The notes beneath the pieces are model-generated. The model saw nothing but the letters and a program-made list of their open reading frames with translations, did no database searches and was not told the DNA's origin. A DNA stretch of 64,000 nt from DATFVJ01 sp963851085 (GTDB lineage Bacteria; Actinomycetota; Actinomycetes; Streptosporangiales; Streptosporangiaceae): assembly GCA_963851085.1 (NCBI GenBank), contig CAWKNX010000013.1:1-64000 (forward strand). Reading direction: 5' to 3'. The translations under genes and the position numbers were made by a program. Below, one piece after another: positions 50,204 through 59,121 of the stretch. The stretch's first letter is position 1. Each line of letters opens with the position of its first letter.

Positions 50204-51855
50204 CCAGCAGTGAGCTCACCGACATCGTTGTGATCGGAAGTGGTTTCGGCGGCGCGATCCCCGCCTACCACCTGGCGGCCGGAGGGGCCCGGGTCGTGGT
50301 GCTGGAGCGTGGGCCATGGCTGTCGAGCGAGGAGTTCGAGCACGACTTCAAGCTCGGCTCGTCAAGCACGCGGATCTTCGATTTCGTGGCGGGCGATGGC
50401 ATGAGCGTGCTCGGCGGCAACTGCGTCGGCGGCGGCAGCGTCGTGTACTTCGCCACGATGCCCCGCGCGCCGCGGTTCGTCTTCGAGCGCCAGGGCAGCA
50501 TCGGCAGGCGCATGTGGCCCGCGACGATCACCCGCGACGCCCTGGACCCGTGGTATGACCGCGTGGCCGAGGCGCTGCCGATCCGGCTGCAGACCTGGAG
50601 CGAGGTCACCTATCCTGGCGGGCTGTGGGCGGCCGCCTGCCATCACGCCGGCCGTACGGCGAACCCGGCGCCGGTCGCCATCGACACCGCGAAGTGCACG
50701 AACTGCAACTGGATGATGGCTGGGTGCCGGTTCGACGCCAAGCGGTCCCTGCTGCTGAACTACCTGCCTGCCGCGCTGTCGCACGGTGCGCAGATCCGGC
50801 CACTGCACGAGGTGCAGTCCCTGTCGAGGATTGACGGCGGCGGCTACCGGGTGCACTACAGCGTCATCGATGACGAGGACTACCGGGTGCCGGTGGGCAG
50901 CGGGACGATCGACGCCAAGATCGTCGTGCTGGCCGCAGGGGCCGGCGCCACGCCAGTGATCTTGCAACGCTCGGAGGCCGCCCTCGGCGCGATGCCGCCG
51001 GGCGTGGGCAGGCACTTCTCGGGCAACGGTGAGCGCCTCAACACCGCTGTCCTGGACGAGGACAAGGTGCGTGAGGTCCTGGGCCTGACCCGCCCGGGAG
51101 GGATGGCGTATGCGGCCAACCAGATCGGCAGAGGGCCGAGCGTGGCGTGCTGGGACCGGCTCGACGGGTCACTGCCCGAGCACTCCCGCTTCTCGCTGGA
51201 GCAACTGTACTTCCCCCCGGGTCTGGGCACGATCCTCGCGCAGGCGCCCGGGGCAGCCGGCCCGGCCTGGTTCGGCCCGGAGAAGAAGGAGATGCTGCGG
51301 GGCTGGCGTTCCTGGCTGACGATTTTCACGATGTCCGAGGACGACAACGAAGGAGTGTTCGGCCCGCCGCCGCCTTCAGGCAACGCCGTCCGCATCTCAC
51401 AGCAGATGCTCGGGCGTGGCGCGCTGCGCTACCAGCCGACCGCCAACACGCTGCGCGGCTGGGCCGAGGCCGATGCCGCGGTGAAGGACATCCTGGAACG
51501 CGACGGCCTGGCGCGGGTGCGGCCGTGGACGAACGACGTCGTGGGCGCCTACACCGTGCACCCGCTCGCGTCGTGCCGCATCGGCGACGATCCGGGCACG
51601 TCCGCGCTGGATGACAAGCACGAACTGCGCAACCATCCGGGCATCTTCGTCACCGACAGCTCAGCGGTCCCCGGAGCGCTGACCGTCAACCCCGCCATGA
51701 CGATCGCCGCCCTCGCCGAGCGCGCCATCCCTGGCATCGTGCGCGCGGCGCGGCAGCGCGGGCTGGCGGTCACCTACGGCGCGCCGTCACCGGACGGCGC
51801 TACGAGCGGCCGGCGCGCCGTTGCACCCGTCGTGCCGAGCCTGATGCGAGCCTAG
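50200..51855 (+). CDS. GMC-family FAD oxidoreductase
   Basis: 551 aa. ADP-binding IVVIGSGFGGAIPAYHLAAGG at the N-terminus (about 8-28), ending VVVLERGPW; GGNCVGGGSVVYFATMPRAP near 85; ferredoxin-like Cys cluster (CTNCNWMMAGCRFDAK, about 167-182) as in cholesterol-oxidase-like GMC proteins; C-terminal HPLASCRIGDD and VTDSSAVPGALTVNPAMTI. It oxidises an alcohol with FAD. Oxidoreductases of this type (E9-like) occur in enediyne clusters. Confidence 0.9.
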   Translation: MTSSELTDIVVIGSGFGGAIPAYHLAAGGARVVVLERGPWLSSEEFEHDFKLGSSSTRIFDFVAGDGMSVLGGNCVGGGSVVYFATMPRAPRFVFERQGSIGRRMWPATITRDALDPWYDRVAEALPIRLQTWSEVTYPGGLWAAACHHAGRTANPAPVAIDTAKCTNCNWMMAGCRFDAKRSLLLNYLPAALSHGAQIRPLHEVQSLSRIDGGGYRVHYSVIDDEDYRVPVGSGTIDAKIVVLAAGAGATPVILQRSEAALGAMPPGVGRHFSGNGERLNTAVLDEDKVREVLGLTRPGGMAYAANQIGRGPSVACWDRLDGSLPEHSRFSLEQLYFPPGLGTILAQAPGAAGPAWFGPEKKEMLRGWRSWLTIFTMSEDDNEGVFGPPPPSGNAVRISQQMLGRGALRYQPTANTLRGWAEADAAVKDILERDGLARVRPWTNDVVGAYTVHPLASCRIGDDPGTSALDDKHELRNHPGIFVTDSSAVPGALTVNPAMTIAALAERAIPGIVRAARQRGLAVTYGAPSPDGATSGRRAVAPVVPSLMRA

Positions 51856-51857
51856 CG

Positions 51858-52946
51858 ATGGCGGGGAAGCTCATCCGGCGCGCCCTCCGGAGGTCGGTGG
51901 CGCAGATCCGCTACGTCTCAGCGGTACGGCCAGCGGCCGCACAGGGCCTTGTGGCTACGGTCTATTCGCAGGTCGAGCGGGACTTCGGCATGCTCGCACC
52001 CCCGGTCGCGCTGCACTCGCCTGCGCCTGGCCCGCTCGCGGCCTGCTGGGTGATGCTTGCGGAGACGCTGCTCGTCCCCGGGCTGGCCGGCCGGGCGGCC
52101 AAGGAGGCGGTCGCCGCCGCGGTGTCGCTCGGCAACACCTGCCCGTACTGCGTCGCCGTCCACACCGCGGCGCTGCACGGCCTCGTCCAAGGGCCCACGG
52201 CCGCGGCGATCGCGCAAGGCCACATCGAGCCGGTCGCCGACCCCCAGCTTCGGAAGATAGCCGAATGGGCACAGGCGAGCGGCCAGCCACGGGTGGGTGT
52301 GAAACACGCGGCACCCTGCCCGCCCGAGCAATTCCCGGAACTTGCCGGCGTCGCGGTGACCTTCCAGTACCTGAACCGCATGGTCAACGTGTTCCTCGAC
52401 GAGTCACCGCTCCCGCCTGGCACACCCGCCAGGTTGGGTGGCGGTCTCATGCGCCTGCTCGGCAGGATCATGCTCTCCGCGGCTCAGCGCAGCCCAGCTC
52501 CCGGTGCCTCGCTGGCGCTCCTGCCCGCCGCGCCGCTGCCCGGGGACATGCAGTGGGCAGCCGGCAACCGGTGTGTCGCCGACGCGTTCGCGCGTTCGGC
52601 CGCGGCCATCGAGTCAGCAGGCGTCCAGGCGGTGCCGGCCGCCGTCCGCGAGCTCGTCCTCAGCGAGCTGGGCAGGTGGAGCGGCAGGCGGCCTGGCCCG
52701 AGCCGCGCCTGGGCCGACGATGCGGCTTCCCAGCTGACCCCCGCCGACCGCCCAGCGGGCCGCCTCGCGCTGCTCACGGCCCTGGCGTCCTACCAGGTCG
52801 GTCCGTCCGAGATCGACGCTTACCGGCGTGGGCAGCCCGGTGACCAGGCGCTTGTCGCGCTCACATCGTGGGCGAGCCTGGCCGCGGCCCGGCGGGTGGG
52901 CACCTGGCTCGGGGACGAACGCCTCGAGCACGAACCGACGCGGTAA
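51858..52946 (+). CDS. AhpD/carboxymuconolactone decarboxylase-like protein
   Basis: 362 aa, longer than simple AhpD proteins (about 180). The AhpD core around residues 85-130 has the redox Cys pair and His in NTCPYCVAVHTAALHG. The second half (about 170-350) is helical and without a recognised motif, perhaps a degenerate second copy. It starts 2 bp after the GMC stop, so it is in the same operon. A peroxidase, hydroperoxide-handling or thiol-redox role is possible. Confidence 0.8.
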   Translation: MAGKLIRRALRRSVAQIRYVSAVRPAAAQGLVATVYSQVERDFGMLAPPVALHSPAPGPLAACWVMLAETLLVPGLAGRAAKEAVAAAVSLGNTCPYCVAVHTAALHGLVQGPTAAAIAQGHIEPVADPQLRKIAEWAQASGQPRVGVKHAAPCPPEQFPELAGVAVTFQYLNRMVNVFLDESPLPPGTPARLGGGLMRLLGRIMLSAAQRSPAPGASLALLPAAPLPGDMQWAAGNRCVADAFARSAAAIESAGVQAVPAAVRELVLSELGRWSGRRPGPSRAWADDAASQLTPADRPAGRLALLTALASYQVGPSEIDAYRRGQPGDQALVALTSWASLAAARRVGTWLGDERLEHEPTR

Positions 52947-52988
52947 CAAACCGCTGGGCGCGGTGATAAACCCGCTCAGCGGGGGTCT

Positions 52989-53096
52989 CAAACAGGCTGC
53001 GCCTCGGACGGGCTCCGCCTCAGACAGGCTCCGCCTCAGACAGGCTCCGCCTCAGACAGGCTCCGCCTCAGACAGGCTCCGCCTCAGACAGGCTCG
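52989..53096. repeat. 16-bp tandem repeat, about seven copies
   Basis: Unit CAGACAGGCTCCGCCT: four exact copies 53021-53084, two changed copies before (52989-53020) and a partial copy after. It lies between convergent genes and covers the stop codon of the minus-strand gene, whose last residues (EPV) are encoded by the partial unit. Confidence 0.9.
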
Positions 53097-53908
53097 GGGG
53101 CCGCTTCGGCGGGTGCGGTGGTGAACTGGCCGGGAGAGCGTCCTGGCCCGGGTGACCCGCGGTAGGCCTGGGCGATGTCCAGCCAGTGGTCGGCGTCTGC
53201 GCCTGATGCGGTTACCGCCAGGTCGTCACGATGACGGCGCCTGGTCACAAGCAGGCAGAAGTCGACCGCAGGGCCCGTCACCCGCTGCGCCGCGCCGGCC
53301 GGCCCGAACTCCCACAGGTCGCCGGAGGGTGCGGTGAGCTCGAAGCGGAACGGCCTGTCCGGCGCCGCCAGCCCGCGCACCAGGTAGCAGAAATCCCAGT
53401 TGCGCATCGAGAAGCCGACAACGTGCCTGATCCGGTCGGTGTGGTCCCTGCGCGCCCCCACCGCGTCTGCGATGTCCTGGCCGTGCGCGAAAAGCTCCAT
53501 GATCCCGGCGCTGGCCAGGATCGCCGGCGGCAGCGGCCGGGCCAGCCAGGGCACCGTCTGGCCGGGCGGCACCGCGGCGAGCGCCGCTGCCGCAGCCGCG
53601 CGCTCGGAGCGCCAGCGGCTGAGCATCGCCTGCGGCGAGTCGGCGAGGTACGGCGCGAGAGCAGCGTTCACCGCGCCGTCGAAGTCGTCCGCGGCCCCCG
53701 CAAGCTGTGCCTGGAACGCCGCGGGATGGGCTGCCGCGAGCGCCGCCAGCCTGGCGATCGAGGCAAGGTGGGCGATCTGATGCGCGATTGTCCAACCGGG
53801 TGCGGGCGTCGCCAACGGCCACTGCGCCTGGTCGAGGCGAGCCACGAACTGGTCGAGGCTCTCGCCTTCGGCGATCAGGTCGGCGTACACGTCGTGCGGT
53901 GCGGTCAC
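53084..53908 (-). CDS. DinB/mycothiol-dependent maleylpyruvate isomerase-like protein (TIGR03084-type)
   Basis: 274 aa from GTG 53908, chosen for GAGAGG about 6 nt upstream; the frame is open to 54067. Four-helix DinB-like domain (about 5-165) with metal-site His residues in GWTIAHQIAHLA and MELFAHGQDIADA. The C-terminal domain (about 180-265) resembles wHTH/SCP2-like ends of this family. Members use mycothiol or a metal for isomerase or transferase chemistry; the substrate is unknown. The stop lies in a tandem repeat array, so the C-terminus may vary between strains. Confidence 0.82.
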   Translation of the reverse strand: MTAPHDVYADLIAEGESLDQFVARLDQAQWPLATPAPGWTIAHQIAHLASIARLAALAAAHPAAFQAQLAGAADDFDGAVNAALAPYLADSPQAMLSRWRSERAAAAAALAAVPPGQTVPWLARPLPPAILASAGIMELFAHGQDIADAVGARRDHTDRIRHVVGFSMRNWDFCYLVRGLAAPDRPFRFELTAPSGDLWEFGPAGAAQRVTGPAVDFCLLVTRRRHRDDLAVTASGADADHWLDIAQAYRGSPGPGRSPGQFTTAPAEAAPEPV

Positions 53909-54292
53909 GATCTTCCTCTCGCCGTGAGGTCTCATCCACAATCCGGTTCCGGCACTCGCCTGCGCATCTCCTGGATTGCGTAACCGGACGGGCGGCGCGT
54001 GGCCAGCATGACGCGGCTGACGCGCGGCACCCGGTAGGACGTGCACCGCCGTGGCTTCGATGATCATGGCAGCCGCAGTTCAGCGGGTGTCTGCACGGCT
54101 CGACCGGCGCCTGATCCGAATTCGAGCGCCCGGGTGCACCGTTTCAGGTGATGGGTTCCGCACGTGAAACCAGAAACGCGTGCGCGGCTGTTGCCGACGC
54201 CAGCGGCCAGGAGGCTGAACGGCTGCGGAAACATCGCACCGATTATCGCAAGCCGTGATCACTTAGCTGCGCGTTTCTAAGAGAGGACCTTG

Positions 54293-55156
54293 ATGAACAG
54301 CGCTGTGGAATGCGCAATCGCCAGCATATGGGAGCGTTACAGTGAACCGCTGTCACTAGCGGACATCGCGAAGAGCGCCATACTCAGCCGCTTCCACTTT
54401 TCGCGTGTCTTCCGTGAGGCTACTGGCGTCTCCCCTGGCAGGTTTCTTTCCGCGGTGCGCATCTACGAAGCCAAACGATTGCTGGTTTCGACCTCGCTGA
54501 GTGTCACGGACATCTCGCTTGAGGTCGGATACAACAGCTTGGGTTCCTTTACCAACCGCTTCACCGACAGCGTCGGCGTCTCGCCTGCCCGCTTCAGGCG
54601 CATGTCGAAGAACGGCACCTACGAGCTTCCCGACCCGATCGCGAGTTCGTCCCCATTTCGCGGCACCGTGGCTGGGTCGATTCGCCTGCCGCGCGACTAC
54701 GCGGGAGCGCGAGTGTACGTGGGGACCTTCAAGAACCCGATCATCCAAGGCCAGCCTGTCTCGTCCGCCATCGTGGACGCCGCATCCCCCGGCCACTCAA
54801 CTTCGTACCGGCTCGCGGGCGTTCCGGCGGGCGTGTGGTTCGTCCAGGCCGTGGCGGTGGCCGACAGCGTCGATCCGGAGCCGTGGACCCGCCGGTCCCT
54901 GCTCGTTGCCGGGCAGTGTCCCGTGAACGTCATGCCCGATACCGTTGCCGAGGCCGACATCTACTTGCGGCCCAGGCGGCCGACTGATCTGCCGATCCTG
55001 CTCGCGCTGCCTGATCTTGAGACCGAGCCGATCCTCCTCGCGCTGCCTGACCTGGCGGCCGAGCCGATCCCGGCTCCGGCCTGCGGAATCCGCCACGAAC
55101 GCGTGCTCCGCAAGGCGCACCACCAGCGGCAAGGCATCGAACTCTTCCGCGGCTAG
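54293..55156 (+). CDS. AraC-family regulator with N-terminal DNA-binding domain
   Basis: 287 aa. The AraC double HTH is at the N-terminus (about 2-100): LSLADIAKSAILSRFHFSRV, FREATGVSPGRFLSAVRI, and DISLEVGYNSLGSFTNRF. This is opposite to AraC itself but common in short actinobacterial types. The rest (about 115-235) is beta-rich with no recognised ligand fold. Near 240-260 the segment PILLALPDL occurs twice with Glu-rich linkers. ATG 54293 follows GAGAGGA. No clear target; nearest genes are on the other strand or downstream. Confidence 0.88.
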   Translation: MNSAVECAIASIWERYSEPLSLADIAKSAILSRFHFSRVFREATGVSPGRFLSAVRIYEAKRLLVSTSLSVTDISLEVGYNSLGSFTNRFTDSVGVSPARFRRMSKNGTYELPDPIASSSPFRGTVAGSIRLPRDYAGARVYVGTFKNPIIQGQPVSSAIVDAASPGHSTSYRLAGVPAGVWFVQAVAVADSVDPEPWTRRSLLVAGQCPVNVMPDTVAEADIYLRPRRPTDLPILLALPDLETEPILLALPDLAAEPIPAPACGIRHERVLRKAHHQRQGIELFRG

Positions 55157-55400
55157 TGGCCCGTCCCCGGCCTGAAGCGTGGGCTCCTGGCCGGGGACAG
55201 CGTGCGGTCCAGCGATCTACCGGGAACCATCGGCGCGACCTCGATCGGCGGGTGCTGTGTGCAGCCGCGACCGGGCAGGGAACGAAACGTCGGGGTGATC
55301 CTGCTGCCTATCGGCCCCATTGCCGCGTGTCGTAGCACTCCGGTCTGCGTTTTCCCTGGTGATGTGGATTGGCCGACTGACGCGGTACACGCAGGTGGGG

Positions 55401-55796
55401 TTATGCGAAGAATTCGTCGGTGGTGTAGAGGTCTTGTGGGTAGCTCCAGCGCTCACTGATCTTGCCGTTGCTTATGCGGAACAGGTGGACGCCGCGGTCG
55501 TCAAGAAGACGGCCATCGCGTTCTCCTCTGGCGTGGACCAGCGCTGCCACGTGGTCTTCACTGGTGAGAAACTCCTGCGGCTCAAGACGGATCGCGCCAC
55601 CGGTCAGCTCACCGTACTGGGTAAGGTAGCCCAAAACCTCGTCTTTGCCGCGGTAGTCGCCCACCAGCGGGCCCCTTCCTGGCACATGGAAAACCACATC
55701 ATCAGCGAGTAAGTGGTCTCGGACATAGTCGAGGTCGCCTTTGGCGAGCGCGTCGTAGCTCTCCCGGGCGAGGGTGACGTTAGGGTTTTCTGGCAT
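55401..55796 (-). CDS. SnoaL-like (NTF2 fold) protein
   Basis: 131 aa from ATG 55796 (AAGGAGG about 7 nt upstream). NTF2/SnoaL fold typical of ketosteroid isomerase-like and polyketide cyclase proteins: ARESYDALAKGDLDYVRDHL, DDVVFHVPGRGPLVGDYRG, VHLFRISNGKISERWSYP. No assigned substrate. It stands alone between convergent and divergent neighbours. Confidence 0.9.
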   Translation of the reverse strand: MPENPNVTLARESYDALAKGDLDYVRDHLLADDVVFHVPGRGPLVGDYRGKDEVLGYLTQYGELTGGAIRLEPQEFLTSEDHVAALVHARGERDGRLLDDRGVHLFRISNGKISERWSYPQDLYTTDEFFA

Positions 55797-56212
55797 GAAC
55801 GGCCTCCTTGCGCAGGGGGGTCGTTGAATGGCGTCTGTAACGCTACGCCCGGCGCGGCTGGGCTTACCAGGGTGGTGACAACAGGCTGGCCCGGTGGTCA
55901 CCGGCGTGGTGCGGCCGGCTGACGCCGCGTCGGAGCACGCCGGCCGGCCGCGCCCAGGTCCGTGCCCAGGACAGGATGGTCGGGGCCGCATGGGGCTTGA
56001 CCGGGTGAAACTCCCGGCCTGCCGCGCGGGTCGGTGCACCGCCCGGGGTCGGCGGTGCCGTCCGGGCTTGACTGGGCGAATCTCCTAGCTGACGCTGCGT
56101 GGGAGGTGGCCTCGTACCCCGACGGCCAAGCCCGATGGCCAAGCCGGCCAAGCCCGACGGCCAAGCCCGACCGCCAGGCCCCACCGCCAAGCCCGACCGC
56201 AAGGGAGTGTCG
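55797..56212. other. Gap with 13-bp tandem repeat before the first AhpD-like gene
   Basis: 416 bp without a convincing gene. Six units of about 13 bp (consensus CCAAGCCCGACGG) occupy 56117-56199, immediately upstream of the ribosome site AAGGGAG. The repeat would lie in the 5' untranslated region of the gene at 56213. The divergent SnoaL promoter must lie in the other half. Confidence 0.6.
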
Positions 56213-56782
56213 ATGCCGCATATCAGCCTGAACTCCGATGAACCCGGGATCCGCGGGCTGTTCAAGTTCCGCCCCGAGACGGCGCGCCCGCTGAACGAGC
56301 TTGCGGAGGTGCTGCTGCGCCGGGAGAGCGAGGAGAGCACGCTGACCCGCGGGGAGCGGGAACTGATCGCGGCCCATGTGTCGGCGCTGAACGAGTGCCG
56401 CTACTGCTCCTCGTCCCACGCTGCCTACGCGGCCGCGCAGTTGCCCGGCGGCATGGCCCTGGTGGAACAGGTCCGCGCCGACGCCGGCGGCGCGCCGATC
56501 TCGGTGAAGCTGAAAGCGCTGCTCGCGATCGCGGCCGCGGTAGCACAGAGCGGGCTGAAGGTCTCCGACGAGCAGGTAACCACCGCGAGGGAGGCGGGCG
56601 CGACGGATGTTGAGATCCACGACACGGTGCTGATCGCGGCGGCCTTCTGCATGTTCAACCGCTATGTCGACGGGCTGGCTACGACGGCACCAGCGGACCC
56701 CGCCCTGTACGCCGCGCGGGCGGAGCGGATCGTAAGTGGCGGCTACCTGGCGCTGCTCGCCGAGTCGCAGCGCCAGCGCTGA
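56213..56782 (+). CDS. AhpD-like (carboxymuconolactone decarboxylase) protein, copy 1
   Basis: 189 aa. The AhpD motif is ALNECRYCSSSHAAYAAAQ (Cys pair and His, about 60-68), with the earlier acidic LTRGERELIAAHVSALN. C-terminal FCMFNRYVDGLATTAP is the family close. Such proteins reduce hydroperoxides or act as thiol oxidoreductases through CxxC. First of three paralogues in 3 kb (others at 57692 and 58561), all opening MPHI. Confidence 0.9.
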   Translation: MPHISLNSDEPGIRGLFKFRPETARPLNELAEVLLRRESEESTLTRGERELIAAHVSALNECRYCSSSHAAYAAAQLPGGMALVEQVRADAGGAPISVKLKALLAIAAAVAQSGLKVSDEQVTTAREAGATDVEIHDTVLIAAAFCMFNRYVDGLATTAPADPALYAARAERIVSGGYLALLAESQRQR

Positions 56783-57009
56783 GCGCGGCGCCGCGGCTGA
56801 GCACGGCCCCATGGCTCAGCGCGGCCGCATGGCTCAGCGCGGCCCCGTGCCCAAGCGCGGCGGCATGGCTGAGCGCGGCCGCATGGCTCACGCGGCCGCA
56901 TGGCTCAGCACGGCCGCATGGCTCAGAGCGGCTCCGTGCCCAAGCGCGGCGGCATGGCTGAGCGCGGGTGCAGCGGGTAAAAACGCACGCGGCGCCCACG
57001 GCGAACCAC
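56783..57009. repeat. Degenerate 18-20-bp tandem repeat
   Basis: About ten imperfect units of ATGGCTCAGCGCGGCCGC type fill 56783-56970 between the AhpD-like gene and the convergent TetR gene. Low-complexity open frames through it are artefacts. Confidence 0.8.
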
Positions 57010-57615
57010 TTAGCCCGCCGCGTTGAGTACGCGCTCGACGGCGGCGCGGGTGAGGTCGCGGACCTCGGCCGAGTCGCCGAGATCACTTCCGACGATCAGG
57101 CCGTCGCGGAGCACGGCGAGCATCGCCGCCGTGCATTCCGCGTCGGGGTGGCCCGCCGCCGTGAGCAGTTCCCGCAGCAGGCCGCGGAACCAGCGACGAT
57201 GGCCGGCGATGACCCGCCGCACCGGATGCTGGGGATCCGGATACTCCGCCGCGGCGTTGATGAAGGCACACCCGCGAAAGCCGGGCCGGCACCCGATCTC
57301 GCCGATCACATCGAACAGCGCCAGGATCTTCGCGCGCGGCGGTGACTCGTCGAGCTGAATCCGTTCCGCCAGGGCGCGTTCGGCCAGGCTCCGCTCTTCG
57401 AGGTAAGCGCAGACGAGATCATCCTTGGTCGGAAAATGGTGGTAGAAAGTCGCCTTCGCCACGCCCGACTCGGCGATAATCCGGTCAATCCCGACCCCGC
57501 GCACGCCGTCGGAGTAGAACAGCGCGCGGGCCGTGGTCAGCATGCGCTGCCTGGCGGGGCTGTCGGGCCTTGCGGGGTTGTCGTGCCGCCGCGTGGCGGC
57601 CGTATTCGCGGGCAC
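57010..57615 (-). CDS. TetR-family repressor
   Basis: 201 aa from GTG 57615. N-terminal HTH (about 20-68): RQRMLTTARALFYSDGVRGV, IIAESGVAKATFYHHFPTKD. The C-terminal helical domain resembles TetR_C proteins regulating oxidative or electrophile stress genes (FRGCAFINAAAEYPD). Divergent from AhpD-like copy 2 with an inverted repeat between them, so it most likely represses that gene, itself, and perhaps the downstream flavoprotein. Confidence 0.93.
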   Translation of the reverse strand: MPANTAATRRHDNPARPDSPARQRMLTTARALFYSDGVRGVGIDRIIAESGVAKATFYHHFPTKDDLVCAYLEERSLAERALAERIQLDESPPRAKILALFDVIGEIGCRPGFRGCAFINAAAEYPDPQHPVRRVIAGHRRWFRGLLRELLTAAGHPDAECTAAMLAVLRDGLIVGSDLGDSAEVRDLTRAAVERVLNAAG

Positions 57616-57630
57616 ACCTTGACTATATCA

Positions 57631-57669
57631 GACCTGTCTGTCTACTCTTGAGTGGTAGACAGATAGGTC
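57631..57669. promoter_or_regulatory. Probable TetR operator
   Basis: Arms GACCTGTCTGTCTAC (57631-57645) and GTAGACAGATAGGTC (57655-57669) pair at 14 of 15 positions around a 9-bp centre. It lies in the divergent TetR/AhpD gap, starting 16 bp from the TetR start and ending 23 bp from the AhpD-like start. The AT-rich TATATCAG beside it could hold a -10. Confidence 0.75.
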
Positions 57670-57691
57670 TGTCTGGGGATGGAGGAGTGTC

Positions 57692-58237
57692 GTGCCGCAC
57701 ATCGATCTGCACAACGACAGGCCAGGGATCGTCAGCCTGTTCCAGTACCGCCCGGAAACGGCTGGGCCGCTCACCGAACTCACCGAGGTGCTGCTTCGCG
57801 GGCCGAACACGCTGTCGCGCGGTGAGCGTGAGCTGATCGCGGCGTACGTTTCCGCGCTCAACGACTGCGAGTACTGCACGATGACCCACGCCACGAAGGC
57901 GGCGGCGCAACTGCCAGCGGGCAGCGTCGGTGATCTGGTGCCCGCCGACCCGGAGAGCTCGCGGTGGTCACCCAAGTTCCGGGCGCTCCTGCGGATCGCG
58001 GCGGCGGTCCAGCGGGGCGGCAGCGCCGTCACTGCGCAGGAGGTGGGGGCCGCGCGCGAGGCGGGCGCCACCGAGCTTGAGATCCATGACACGGTGCTCA
58101 TCGCCGCCGCGTTCTGCATGTACAACCGCTACGTCGACGGCCTGGGGGCGGTCGCACCTGAGGACCCGCAGACGTACACCCGGATGGCCGAGTTCGTCAT
58201 GGTGCGTGGCTACACGGCAGCGCTGGAGCCGGTGTAA
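57692..58237 (+). CDS. AhpD-like protein, copy 2
   Basis: 181 aa from GTG 57692 (GGAGGAG 5-8 nt upstream). Active motif ALNDCEYCTMTHATKAAAQ, differing from copies 1 and 3 (CSSSHAA) by CTMTHAT. Otherwise parallel: LSRGERELIAAYVSALN and FCMYNRYVDGLGAVAP. It is the copy directly under the TetR operator, so probably the inducible one. Confidence 0.9.
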   Translation: MPHIDLHNDRPGIVSLFQYRPETAGPLTELTEVLLRGPNTLSRGERELIAAYVSALNDCEYCTMTHATKAAAQLPAGSVGDLVPADPESSRWSPKFRALLRIAAAVQRGGSAVTAQEVGAAREAGATELEIHDTVLIAAAFCMYNRYVDGLGAVAPEDPQTYTRMAEFVMVRGYTAALEPV

Positions 58238-58560
58238 GAGCCTGCTTGAGAACCCATGCTCTGCTCTGCTAGGGGCCCGTCCCGTGCCCGGGCCCGTCCC
58301 GGCGGCACCCAAGCGGCGGCTGGCCTGCGCCATCGGGGTCCCCCGGATAGCGCTGCGCTCGGTCACTTGGTACCTCCGGCTGGGCTCCCTCACTCCGCCT
58401 TGCCCGCCACCACCTGGCCCTGCTGGCTTCGAAGCGCTTGGGCGCCGGGCCGCTCGCGACGAGCGAGGGCTCCCAAGAAGGCACTGAGAGGGTTGACGGC
58501 AACCGATCTGCTCGACCACGCTGCGCGTGAGGCGCCGTACCCCCATCGTGAAGGAGTGCC
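58238..58560. other. Intergenic gap between AhpD-like copies 2 and 3
   Basis: 323 bp. GC-rich with repeated GGGCCCGTCCC-like words near 58273-58300 and several short hairpins, no credible ORF and no operator like that at 57631. The ribosome site GAAGGAG precedes ATG 58561. Confidence 0.5.
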
Positions 58561-59121
58561 ATGCCGCACATCGCACTGAGCACCGACGCCCCCGGAATCG
58601 CCGGCCTTTTCGACTACCGCCCGCAGACCGCGCGGCCGCTGTGCGAGCTTGCCGAGGTGCTGCTGCGTGGCGATCACACCCTGTCCCGTGGCGAGCGCGA
58701 GTTGATCGCTGCCTACGTATCGGCGCTGAATGACTGCCGGTTCTGCTCGTCCTCGCACGCGGCGTTCGCCGCGGCGCAACTGCCTGACGGCATGGCACTG
58801 GTGGAGGATGTCCGCGCCGATATCGACAGCGCTCCTGTCCCAGCCAAGCTCAAGGCGCTGCTGAAGATCGCGGCCGCGGTGCAGCGGGGCGGCCTCGCGG
58901 TCACAGCCGATGACGTCGCGGCTGCCCGCAGCGCCGATGCGACGGACCTGGAGATCCACGACACGGTTCTGATCGCGGCGGCGTTCTGCATGTTCAACCG
59001 CTACGTCGACGGGCTTGCCACGATCGCCCCGGCCGATCCGGCCGCCTATGCATCGATGGCCGATCGCATAGTCGCGGACGGCTACCTGGCGATGCGCGGC
59101 GAGCCGGAGCGCCAGCGATAA
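58561..59121 (+). CDS. AhpD-like protein, copy 3
   Basis: 186 aa. Motif ALNDCRFCSSSHAAFAAAQ with the CxxC-type pair and His; nearly identical layout to copy 1, including FCMFNRYVDGLATIAP and closing RQR. Its TAA overlaps the flavoprotein ATG (TAATG), so the two proteins are made together: a dithiol protein next to a flavin NAD(P)H oxidoreductase suggests an electron-passing pair. Confidence 0.9.
   Translation: MPHIALSTDAPGIAGLFDYRPQTARPLCELAEVLLRGDHTLSRGERELIAAYVSALNDCRFCSSSHAAFAAAQLPDGMALVEDVRADIDSAPVPAKLKALLKIAAAVQRGGLAVTADDVAAARSADATDLEIHDTVLIAAAFCMFNRYVDGLATIAPADPAAYASMADRIVADGYLAMRGEPERQR

Noticed and set aside
56783..57009. Open frames through the 18-20-bp repeat as a repetitive protein
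   Set aside because: Arg/Ala low-complexity in every frame, no start signal, lies between convergent gene ends.
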